Source of the DNA: Stomoxys calcitrans | Taxonomy: Eukaryota; Arthropoda; Insecta; Diptera; Muscidae | NCBI RefSeq assembly: GCF_963082655.1 | Contig: NC_081553.1 | Coordinates: 32,150,546-32,214,545, forward strand | Direction: 5' to 3' | Length of the DNA: 64,000 bases | In this document: positions 54,721-64,000 of the stretch, one piece after another | Position numbering within the stretch: position 1 is the first letter of the stretch | Layout: each line of letters begins with the position of its first letter | Position numbers and translations under genes: made by a program | The notes under the pieces: generated by a model | Told to the model about the DNA's origin: nothing | Databases searched by the model: none | What the model saw: only the letters and a program-made list of their open reading frames with translations

Positions 54721-55045
54721 AAGCCACCGTAGCGCCGTGGTTAGCATGTCCGCCTATGATGCCGCGCGCCTTGGTTCGATGATCCAGGTTCGATGATCCA
54801 GGCGAGATCATCATACAATTTTCAGCGGTGGTTTTCCTCTCCTAATGCTGGCAACATTTGTGAGGTACTATTCCATGTAAAACTATCTCTCCAAACAGGT
54901 GTCGCACTGCGGCACGCCTTTCGGACTCGGCTATAAAAAAGGGGCCCCTTATCATTGAGCTTAAACTTGAATCGGACAGCACTCATTGATATGTGAGAAG
55001 TTTGTCCCTGTTCCTTAGTGGAATGTTCATGGGCAAAATTTGCAT
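54721..55045 (+). mobile_element. tRNA-derived SINE
   Basis: Pol III A-box-like 'tagcgccgtggttagcatg' near 54730 and a B-box-like ggttcgatgatcca at 54773, duplicated in tandem at 54787. The body follows with 'cagcggtggttttcctctcc', 'gtcgcactgcggcacgcctt' and 'ttatcattgagcttaaactt'. It depends on LINE enzymes for movement. The B box deviates from GGTTCGAATCC, so this copy is probably silent. Confidence 0.75.
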
Positions 55046-55592
55046 ACCCTATTGTACAGGGTATTATAACTTTGTGCATTTGTTTGTAACACCCACATGG
55101 TGGAGAGATGGACACATTGATAAATATACCGGTCCACTGTGAATCTTTTTCTGATTCGATTTAGCTATATATGTCTGTCTGTCATTTTAATTTGTGTACA
55201 ATTTTCATCCGATCGTCTTCAAAATTGGCACATCTTTTTTTTTGGCGTAGAAACGAAGCCTATTGAATTTTGACAAAATCGGTTCAGATATGGATATAGC
55301 TCCCATTCATACATTCGTCCGATTTGGACTCATATAACAATAATGTGGTCATTTATTAGCTGATTCTATCGAAGGCTTTTCTCTTCACACTCGACTGATG
55401 AATATCATAGAAATCGGTTTAGATTTAGATATAGCTCTCATACGTGTATAGCCCTTCTTTCATTCCTATAGACAATTCAAGCGCATTTATTGACCAATCT
55501 TCCCAAAATTTCGTAAAACGCTTTCCTTGATGACCATCACAACTTCTAATATGTTTGCTCGGAATCGGTTGACATTTAGATATAGCTCATAT
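55046..55592. repeat. Decayed fly repeat units
   Basis: Family I/II-like phrases at intervals ('gttcagatatggatatagct', 'aatcggtttagatttagata') amid diverged sequence. No gene. Confidence 0.55.
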
Positions 55593-55806
55593 GCAATGAT
55601 CAGGCTAAAAAATCGCACTTGGTTCAGTTTTTTGCAGATAAAGGCCAGAAGTTCTATGAGCGTGGAATACTAAATTTGCCAGAAAGATGGCAAAAGGTTA
55701 TCGAACAAAATGGCAATTATATATTTGATCAAAGTTCATTCGAAGTTTTATTAAAAATTCATTTACTTTCTTTTAAAAAATCCGCAATTACTTTTTGGGC
55801 AACCAA
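55593..55806 (+). pseudogene. Mariner transposase C-terminus with its 3' terminal repeat
   Basis: The frame reads QAKKSHLVQFFADKGQKFYE, then ILNLPERWQKVIEQNGNY, the standard end of mariner transposases. The original stop appears changed to CAA near 55731, so the frame runs on through the 3' UTR into the terminal repeat 'ccgcaattactttttgggca' and TA at 55807. Catalytic D,D34D region and 5' end are missing. It shares its 3' end with all the MITE copies here. Confidence 0.8.
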
Positions 55807-55808
55807 TA

Positions 55809-56755
55809 TGTTCGTCAGATTTTTGGTAATTTGCAAAAATTTTGTAATTTTTCAGCTGTATTTATTACAGCTTGATCATATTTGCTCGAAATTCGATACG
55901 GATTGTTTTATAATCTTCAGATGGGTTATTAAACTTCCGCAGAGGTCTATCAAAATTGGTTCAGAACTAGATATAGCTCCCACTTTGTTCTTATAGGGTA
56001 GGTGTAGGGTATTATGCAGTCGGCACCGATCGTCTTCTGCCTTCGTAACCCCTCTGGAGGCTTCAAAAATTGAGATATTGAGCTGAAATTTGGCACACAT
56101 ATTTGGTCCTATATAAACCGATTTTTCGATAAAGGGTCGAATGCCCATAAAAACTTTTTTCTTTTTTTATCCGATTTTGCGGATATTTTAAACAGTGAGT
56201 AGTTTTAGGCCTCCCGACATCTGACCCAAATATTGTTCAGATCGGACTATATTTAGATATAGCTGGCATATAGACCGATCTGACGGCAGAGGGTCTGAAG
56301 CCCACAAAAGCTTTATTTCGCTGAAATTTAAAACAATGTGTAGTTTCAGGCCTCCTAATATAGGACCCAAATATGGTTCAGATCGGACTATATTTAGATA
56401 TAGCTTCTATGTAGACCAATCTGCCGATAAAGGGTCTAAAGCCCATAAAAGCTTTATTTATTGCCCAATTTCGCTGAAATTTAAAATAGTGGGTAGTTTT
56501 AGGTCTCCTGACATCCGTCCCAAATATGATTTGGATCGGACCATATTTAGATATAGCTGCCATATAGACCGATCTCCCGATAAAGGGTTTGAAGCCCATA
56601 AAATCATTTTTTTTTTTATCCTATTTCACTGAAATTTGAAACAGTGAGTAGTTTTAGGCCATCCGACCCAAATATCGTAAAAATAGAACTGTATTTAGAT
56701 ATATATCCGAGGTGGTGGGTATCCAAAGTTCGGTCCGGCCCAACTTAATGCCTAT
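55809..56755. repeat. Family II fly repeat, about four units
   Basis: Units of about 150 bp with 'gtagttttaggcctcc', 'cagatcggactatatttaga' and 'gataaagggtctaaagccca'; ends 'cgaggtggtgggtatccaaa', the same end as at 63970. Frames on both strands are repeat by-products. Confidence 0.8.
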
Positions 56756-57205
56756 TTTTTTGTTTTTATTGAAACATTTTTACTACTTTGTCCAGAGTCA
56801 GAGTCAAGATAGTTTTCTCGACTCCGACTCTGGGCAAAATTGTTCGACTCCGACTTCGCAGCCCTGGTTGTGACGCCTTTCGCAATCCATCACACTTCTT
56901 ATGAGACTGTAGTGTTGTTCTTGTACATTTCTAGCACATTCGCCTGGGCGTTTAGTGTACATTCTCTGTAAAGAGTTCGGAAGAAGCGGGATCAGATTTG
57001 CAACTCATGGATGGATAACCCACTGATGACAGTTACTTAGGCTTTAACCCTGCGAAATTTCTAACCAACAAATCTCCATATCTCCTTTTCATTAGCCAAA
57101 AAAATTTTAACACTCGACTTTCAATCCCTGAAAATAGGCTTTGATTTATTCATCTCTTTTAAGCATAGTTAAAAATGAAGCTTTCAGTAGCAGTCAGAGA
57201 TTTTA
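56756..57205. other. No supported gene
   Basis: Contains a degenerate palindrome-like pair 'gagtcagagtcaagat' / 'tcgactccgactctgg' near 56.8 kb. Nothing else supported. Confidence 0.45.
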
Positions 57206-57394
57206 TTGGGTTGCCCAAAATGTAATTGCGGAATTTTTATATAGTTGGCGTTGAAAAATTTTTTCACAGCTTGTGACTCTGTAATTGCATTCTTTCTTCT
57301 GTCAGTTATCAGCTGTTACTTTTAGCTTGCTTTAGAAAAAAAGTGTAAAAAAAGTATATTTGATTAAAGTTCATTCTAAGTTTTATTAAAAATT
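57206..57394 (+). mobile_element. Mariner-derived MITE, copy E, right end missing
   Basis: Starts ttgggttgcccaaaatgtaa after TA (57204-57205) and follows the MITE to 'attaaaaatt'. There a family I repeat begins; the right terminal repeat is not found beyond it. Confidence 0.8.
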
Positions 57395-59278
57395 AAAAAA
57401 GAGCGTGCTAGGTTCGGCCGGACCGAATCTTTTATACCCTCCACCATTGATCGCATTTGTCGAGTTCTATGCGCGGTATCTCTCTTTAGTATCTCTTTTT
57501 AGGCAAACAAAGAATATTGAATAAGAACTGTTATGCAATTGGAGCTATATCAAGTTATAGTCCGATTCGGACCATAAATGAATGCTGAACATTGTAGAAG
57601 TCATTGTGTAAAATTTCTGTTCATTCGGATAACAATTGCGCCTTGTAGGAGCTCAACAAGCAAAATCGGGAGATACGTTTATATGGGAGCTGTATCAAGC
57701 TATTGATCGATTCAGATCATATTAGACTCGTATATTGAAAGTCACGAGAGATGGCGTTGTACAAAATTTCTGCCAATTCGGATGAGAATTGCGCCCTCTA
57801 GAGGCTCAAGAAGTCAAGATCCCAGATCGGTTTATATGGCAGCTATATCAGGTTATGGACCGATTTGAACTATTCTTAGCACAGTTGTTGAAAGTCATAG
57901 CAAGACACTTTGTGTAAAATTTCAGCCAAATTGGATAAGAATTGCGCCCTCTAGAGGCTCAAGAAGTCAAGATCCTAGATCGGTTTATATGACAGCTATA
58001 TCAAAACATGGACCGATTTAAACCATACTTAGCGTAGTTGTTGGAAGTGCTACCAAAACACTACGTGCAAAATTTCAATAAAATCAGATACTTAGCACAG
58101 TTATTGGAAGTCATAACAAAACACTTCGTGCAAAATTTTAGCCAAACCGGATGAGAATTGCGCCCTCTAGAGGCTCAAGAAGTCAAGATCCCAGATCGAT
58201 TTATATGGCAGCTATATCAGGTTATGGACGGATTCCATAGTTAGTACAGTTATTGGAAGTCATAGTAAAACACTTCGTGCAAAATTTTAGCCAAATCAGA
58301 CGATAATTGCGCCCTCTAGAGGCCTAAGAAGTCAATGCCCAAGATTGGTTTATATGGCAGCTATATCAGGTTATGAACCGATTTGCGCCATACTAAGCAG
58401 AGTTATTGGAAGTCATAGCAAAACACTTCGTGCAGAACTTCAGCCAAATCGGATAAGAATTGCGCCCTCTATTGGCACAAGAAGTCAAGATCCCAAATCG
58501 GTTTATATGAAAGCTCTACCAGATTATGAACCGATTTAAATCATACTTAACACAGTTGTTGGAAGTGATACCAAAATACCACGTGCAAAATTTCAGTCAA
58601 AGCGGACGATAATTGCGCCCTCTAGAGGCCTAAGAATTCAACTCCAAAGATTGGTTTATATGGCAGCTATATCAGGTTATGCACCAATTTGCGCCATACT
58701 AAGCAGAGTAATTGGAAGTCATAGAAAAACACTTTGTGTAAAATTTCAGCCAAATTGGATGAGAATTGCGCCCTCTAGAGGCTCAATAAATCAAGACCCC
58801 GGATCGGTTTATATGGCAGCTATATCAGGTTATGAAACGATTTGCGCCATACTTAGCACAGTTAGAAGTAACACCAAAACATCACATGCAAAATTTCAGT
58901 CAAATCGGACGAGAATTGCGCCCTCTAGGGGCCTATGAATTTAATGCCACAGATTGGTTTATATGGCAGCTATACAAAACATGAACCGATTTGGCCCATT
59001 TAAAATCCAAACTGACTTACACTAATAAAAAGTATTTATGCAAAATTTCAAGAGGCTAGCTTTACTCCTTCGAAGGTTAGCGTGCTTTCGACAGACAGAC
59101 GGACGGACGGACAGACGGACGGACGGGCAGTCGGACGGATGGACAGACGGACGGACACGGCTAGATCGACTTAAAATGACATGACGATCAAGAATCAAGG
59201 GGTCTCAGACACATATTTCGAGGTGTTACAAACAGAATGACGAAATTAGTATACCCCCATCCTATGGTGGAGGGTATT
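57395..59278 (-). repeat. Family I fly repeat, full length (about 1.9 kb)
   Basis: Starts 'agcgtgctaggttcggccgg' and ends 'catcctatggtggagggtat'. Inside are about nine units of 150-170 bp with 'gcgccctctagaggctcaag' type phrases and variable 'ggcagctatatcaggttatg' parts. Both ends recur at the ends of other copies (60405, 62020, 49309, 50498), so they define the element. No ORF of significance. Confidence 0.8.
59089..59160. repeat. GACG/GACA tetranucleotide tract
   Basis: Expansion of the 'gacagacggacggacggaca' phrase inside the family I element. Confidence 0.85.
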
Positions 59279-59280
59279 GA

Positions 59281-60400
59281 AACTCAACCAACATAAACTA
59301 AAATTCTATGACCTAAATAAAGCCATGAATAAAGTAAACAATTCTCTCTTGTTTTTACTCTTTTTTTTTAAATAATGAAAACCCCGAATGCTCTATGCTA
59401 GCCATTCAATGTCCATTTAGCCACAGTCGAGTGCACCAGTAAGTGTATGATGATAATGAAAAGTGGAAGTAAATGACAGCGGCCAGAAAGCAGCATTTCA
59501 AATGAGTTTGTCCAAGTAGAAACTAAACAATTAGGTATTCTACAGCCAGCTGCCAGACCACCTCCTGACCGTCACTCTCAGATGCTCTTTGTCAACGATT
59601 TATTTTTGATTTGTCACAAAGAAAACAAAATAAAGGACACACAATTACTATCCTTTGGGCTCCTGACGTTCTTAGTCAACCCAAACTTGCGTCCAAACCA
59701 CAATTCAAGGAAAATTCATTGCAAAAAAAAACTAAAAACAACTGCAATTTATAAAGAAGCAAAATGTTTTTTTTTTTTTTATTTCTGAGCAATTTTCATC
59801 TGGCCTCTTTTTGTTCCTTTGGTGCATTTCTACTTTTATTACTTTATTCTTACTGTGCTTGGAATTTTTCATTAGACCTGGTTGCTGCTCGTTTGGTTCG
59901 TTTGTTTCTTCCACACCCATCACCACAGGTTTCAGGCAATGACTAGGTTAGTCCAGTTTTTCATTTGGCATGCTTTTACTTTTTTTTTTTTTAATTTGCT
60001 GATTTTTTTTTTATTTTCGCTTTTGTAAAAGATTTCAAGTGATGTAAAAAACTTAGATTTCCTCATGGCTGCTTTTGGTGCAACCACAAAAAGAAACAAA
60101 AAAGGCAAAGTAGAATATGAGAGTGTAGCACATGTGGTTCAAAGATCAAATTTCTCCAGAGGGTAAAAGGTTAACTTTAGTTTCTATATTGGTTATAAGA
60201 AATTTGAGGGGGACAAAGACATCCAATACAGGTCATGGCTAAAGGAATAGTAAATAGAAGTTGAACTTGTGTTGTGTGAAGCTTTAAGTTTCTAATTTTT
60301 GCACATTCGTAAAAAGAAGCAACAAGTGAAGCACATTAAGTTAAGCCGGGCCCACAACCATTGGTACATATCTTCGTCGAATTTTGCCAAAATCATATGA
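59281..60400. other. No supported gene
   Basis: AT-rich with T runs near 59770 and 59985. Short hydrophobic frames around 59.76-59.95 kb are T-run artefacts. Confidence 0.45.
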
Positions 60401-60404
60401 AGCA

Positions 60405-60950
60405 AGGAAAAGCGTGCTAAGTTCGGCCGGCCCGAATCTCGAGATCCCACCACCATGAGTCCTGCTAAAAATTTATACAAACTAAATTAAGCTGTGGGGC
60501 ATAATTTTGTTCTACATGCCAAACTTCTGTCAAACCAGCAAAAATTAAAGCTTCTAGGAACCGAACAAGGATGATTGAGAGAACGGTTTATATAGGGGTT
60601 ACATCAGGTTATAGACCGTACTTAACACAGTTGTTGAAAGTCATAACAGAACACTACATGCAAAATTTCAGCCAAATCGGACCAAAATTGCGGCTTCTAG
60701 GGGCTCAAGAAGTCAAATCGGCAGATCGGTCTATATAGGAGCTATATCCAAATCTGAGGCGATATGGCCCATTTGCAATCCCCAATGACCTACATCAAGA
60801 ATAGGTGTCTGCGCAAAATTTCAAGCGGCTAGCTTTAGGCATTCGAACGTTATCGTGAACGGTCGGACATGACTCGATCGATTCAGAATGTCAAGACAAT
60901 AAAGAATATATCTCCTTTATAAGATATTTAGTATACAGTCGGCACCTCAC
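60405..60950 (-). repeat. Family I fly repeat, shortened copy
   Basis: 'agcgtgctaagttcggccgg' terminus then three units; ends near 'tagtatacagtcggcacc'. Confidence 0.75.
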
Positions 60951-60959
60951 GACTTTCCC

Positions 60960-62035
60960 CCACTCCTTACAAGTCTATCTATCTATCTTGATGTAGCCAT
61001 GTCCGTCCGTCTGTCTTTCGAAAGCACGCCAACTTTCTAAGGAGTAAAGCTAGCAGCTTGAAATTTTGCACAAACACTAGTGTAGGTCGGTTGGGATTGT
61101 AAATGGGTCATATCGGTCCTTGTTTTGATATAGCTACCATACAAACCGATCTTGGGTCTTGACTTCTTGAGCCTTCTTCTTGAGTAATTTTTATCCGATT
61201 AAGCTGAAATTTTGCACGTAGCATTTTTGTATGACATCTTACAACTGTGCTAATTTTGCTTGAAATCAGTCCATAACCTGTTATAGCTGTCATATAAACC
61301 GATCTGGGGTCTTGACTTCTGGAGCCTCCAGAGGGCGCAATTCCCATCCGAATTACCAAAAATTTTGCATGACGTGCTTTGTTACGACTTCCAACAACTG
61401 TGCTAAGTATGGTTGAAATCGGTCAGTAACCTGATAGAGCTGCCCTTTAAACCGATCTGGGGTCTTGACTTCTTGAGCCACTGGAGGGCGCAATTCTTAT
61501 CCGATTTGGCTGAAATTTTGCATGACCTGTTCTGTTATGACTTCCAACAACTGTGCTAAGTATGGTTGAAATCGGTCCGTAACCTGATATAGCTGCCATA
61601 TAAACCGATCTGGCATCTTGACTTTTTCCTCTAGAGGGCGCAATTATTTTGCGATTTGAATGAAATTTTGTACAACGTCTTCTTCTATGACCTTCAAAAT
61701 ACGTGTCGAATATGGACTGAATCAGTTTTGGCCTGATACACCTCCCCTATAAACTAATCTCCCTATTTTACTTTTTGAGCCCCTAAAGGGCGCAAATTCC
61801 TATTCGATTTGGCTGAATTTTTACACAATGACTTCTTCTATGATCTCCAACATTCAATTCAATTATGGTCCGATTTTGACCATAACTTGGTATAGCTCCA
61901 AAAGCATAGCAATTCTTTTCTTTTATCCTTTGTTTGCCTTAAAAGGGATACCGGGGAACTCCACAAATGCGATCCATGGTGGAGAGTATATAAGATTCGG
62001 CCCGGCCGAACTTAGCGCGGTTTTACTTGTATTTC
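60960..62035 (+). repeat. Family I fly repeat, opposite orientation
   Basis: Units with 'tggggtcttgacttcttgag', 'acttccaacaactgtgctaa' and 'tagctgccatataaaccgat'; ends 'cggcccggccgaacttagcg', the reverse complement of the terminus at 57395. With the 60405 copy it makes a large imperfect inverted pair. Confidence 0.8.
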
Positions 62036-62154
62036 TCTACTTATTAACACCTTTCGCTCTCTTCTCGGCAAAATCTGTCATATATGTTCTCTCTTCAAGC
62101 GAAAACAAGTTTTTTACTTGCCTACAGAGAAAGACAACATGAATGGTGGTGGTT

Positions 62155-62240
62155 TTTATACCCTCTACCATAGGATAATAGAGGGTATATTATCCGATTT
62201 TGCTGAAATTTGGGACATTGAGTTGTGCTGGGCCCTTCAA
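62155..62240. repeat. Family II fly repeat, left of a LINE insertion
   Basis: 'taccataggataatagaggg' terminus, then 'gctgaaatttgggacatt' and gagttgtgctgggcccttca at 62220-62239. Confidence 0.7.
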
Positions 62241-63585
62241 TTGGTCGACTGGCCAATCAATTACCATCGGGTGTGAGTTAATGGCAAGTCTTGTAATTCT
62301 GGTGAACATCCTAACGTCAGGTATAAGAAGACGAATATCTATGGAACACACGCCATGAAAATAACGATAGAGCAATACAACGCTACCCACATTCCGACGA
62401 TGTTCAAAAGAAGCAAAAGAGTTGGATACCCTACTGTCCCCAATCAACACCATCGCTCTCCGTTTAACCCTGTAAAGTAGCTCCAAGGATGATTTTGGAG
62501 ATCCTGCCTAATGTAGGCAGTATAGATATTGAGAAGATCAGATGAGGTAAAATATTTCTTGCACCGCTTAAGAAAACACAAACACTTGAATGCTTTTCAC
62601 GACACTTCGAATACGTGTTATGACCAACGGGCATCACATGGTATCTTCATGCCCAGAACATCAAGAGCATCTGACTGTTCAATATCTATACCGTCGATAG
62701 ATATCGACGATTGAAGTGGGTCAGTGCTTCGCTTGAGAGGCAAGAAACAGCACTGCGTCTGCGGTGCGTACAAGTCTACTCTGTTCATTCTACCCCACTC
62801 GGAAATGGCCAACAAATCCTGGGAGAGCGTCTCATCCATAATGCGCCTCCTGTCCACAATTTCTTGAGGACTGGGCCTATGGTCGAATGAATATGTATGA
62901 CACAGACTACTGTCATCGGCAAATGAGTAGACTGGATTCGAAGTCTGACCCAATAGATCGTCAATGAAAACAAGATAAAGGGAAGAGGAAAGGACACAGC
63001 CTTGTGGCACACCTGCGGTCAGTCTATACTCATTTGATGAGAACCCATCTATAGTGCGATCTCTGAGAAAGCTCGATATAAATCGAACGAAGTTATAACC
63101 GACTCCAAAAGCGACAAGCTTTGATAAAAGTGCACCGTGCCCTATCAAATGCCTTGGAGATATCCATAGCCAAGACCTTACTCTCACCAAACTGGTGAAT
63201 AGAGCGACTCCATCGTTCCGACAAAATTGCCGCTGGGTCTTCCGTAGAGCGATTTCTGCGGAACCCATACTGTCTGTCGCTAAGAAGGCCATTGGACTCT
63301 AAGTATCTGATAAGATGATGGTTAACCATACTCTCAATAACCTTAGAGAGCGCAGAGCATATCGCATTTGGCTGGTAATTCGCAGGGCTGCTCACCCCAC
63401 CTATTTTGGGGATGGGCTGAACGTTCGCAACCTTCCAACGCGCCGGGAAAACACCCGCATGGAAAGCGAGGTTGAAAAGGTTACGTAGTGGACGAGCAAG
63501 CGTCGAAGAACAGTTACAAAGGACAAGTGTTGATATACCGTCTGGGCCGGGAGATTTATTAACGTCGAGATCCGCAAGGACCAGT
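62241..63585 (-). pseudogene. Non-LTR retrotransposon reverse transcriptase (relic, minus strand)
   Basis: Read leftwards from 63585: NKSPGPDGISTLVLCN, FHAGVFPARWKVANVQPIPK, then in the 63093-63395 frame LSKVIESMVNHHLIRYLESN and YGFRRNRSTEDPA, then KVLAMDISKAFDR. A frameshift follows, and the 62618-63292 frame carries AGVPQGCVLSSSLYLVFIDD and SFADDSSLCHTY with both catalytic Asp. After another shift the C-terminus is LLYRVKRRAMVLIGDSRVSN and VLLYRYFHGVCS (62190-62486). 5' truncated, dead. It interrupts a family II repeat and is flanked by related 21-bp stretches. Confidence 0.8.
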
Positions 63586-64000
63586 GAGTTGTGTTGGGTC
63601 CTTCGACATCCTTCTTCAATTTGGCATAGAATGGTTCAGATTTGGATATAGCTGCCAACTACACCGGTCTCTTAACATAAAGTCTTGACCCCATAAAAGG
63701 CACATTGATAATCCGATTTCGCCCAAATTTGAAACAGTGATTTATGTTAGGCTTTACGAGATCCGTGTCGTATATGGTTTTATATCGGTCCATTATCGGA
63801 CCATTATTTTGTTATGCAAAATTGAACAATGACTTGTACTTATTGGACCACTCAATATCCGTGTCGAATTTGGTCCAAATCGGACCATATTTCGATAAAG
63901 CTGCTATGGGGGCATAAATTATGCATTTTTCATCGAATTTTGATGAAAGGTAGTTTACACATATACCCGAGGTGGTGGGTATCCAAAGTTCGCCTCGGCC
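63586..64000. repeat. Family II fly repeat, right of the LINE insertion
   Basis: Starts gagttgtgttgggtccttcg and continues through two to three units to 'cgaggtggtgggtatccaaa' near the window end. Confidence 0.75.

Noticed and set aside
54721..54800. Possible tRNA gene
   Set aside because: A and B boxes are present, but the sequence lacks a clean cloverleaf and continues into a known-style SINE body.
58345..58938. Repeated protein-like frames (VYMAAISGYEPIC...)
   Set aside because: Translation of tandem family I units; no sign of coding selection, and similar text appears on either strand.

Overview
The window is non-coding and transposon-dense DNA from a dipteran insect, most likely a calyptrate (house-fly, stable-fly or blow-fly type) genome. 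The basis is the abundance of unit-built repeats typical of those genomes (motifs such as 'gcgccctctagaggctcaag' and 'gatcggtttatatggcagct'), a tRNA-derived SINE, mariner-derived MITEs, roo-like BEL/Pao retrotransposons and several insect non-LTR lineages. I see no convincing single-copy host gene.

Layout. 1-7.75 kb: fly repeats, a non-LTR RNase H relic, two mariner MITEs with TA duplications, a minus-strand non-LTR reverse transcriptase relic, and a CR1/jockey-like element at 4452-7737 framed by a 14-bp direct repeat. 7.75-10.5 kb: AT-rich DNA and a graveyard of LTR fragments related to the intact elements further right, including a nested LINE tail with a 12-bp duplication and a perfect 63-bp-arm palindrome. 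10.5-17.55 kb: a head-to-tail tandem array (two whole 3.2-3.4 kb units and part of a third) of a decayed element. Each unit has a 55-codon small ORF, an acidic Q/S-rich ORF, a C2H2 zinc-finger/polyglutamine ORF and the N-terminal part of a protein-primed family B DNA polymerase up to its exonuclease I motif.

17.55-43.34 kb: a three-deep nest of BEL/Pao elements. E3 (22232-30859, duplication 'cattt') lies in E2 (21752-38742, duplication 'attgt'), which lies in the pol gene of E1 (17553-43341). E2 and E3 have equal-length LTRs that look identical, and each carries one unbroken gag-protease-RT-RNase H-integrase-envelope frame (2390 and 2455 aa). E1 is older: four LTR differences, one stop and frameshifts. 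Its outer flanks do not match: DNA-polymerase array on the left, gag of a fourth BEL element (E4, pol deleted) on the right.

43.3-64 kb: E4 remnant, a dispersed LTR-like repeat also seen at 9.9 kb, a degenerate acidic tandem-repeat region (46.2-47.3 kb), then mainly fly repeats in several orientations interrupted by an RTE-like LINE, a SINE, MITEs, a mariner transposase 3' end and a minus-strand non-LTR relic. The order and age of insertions, not host gene content, is the main information here; the density suggests heterochromatin or a transposon trap.
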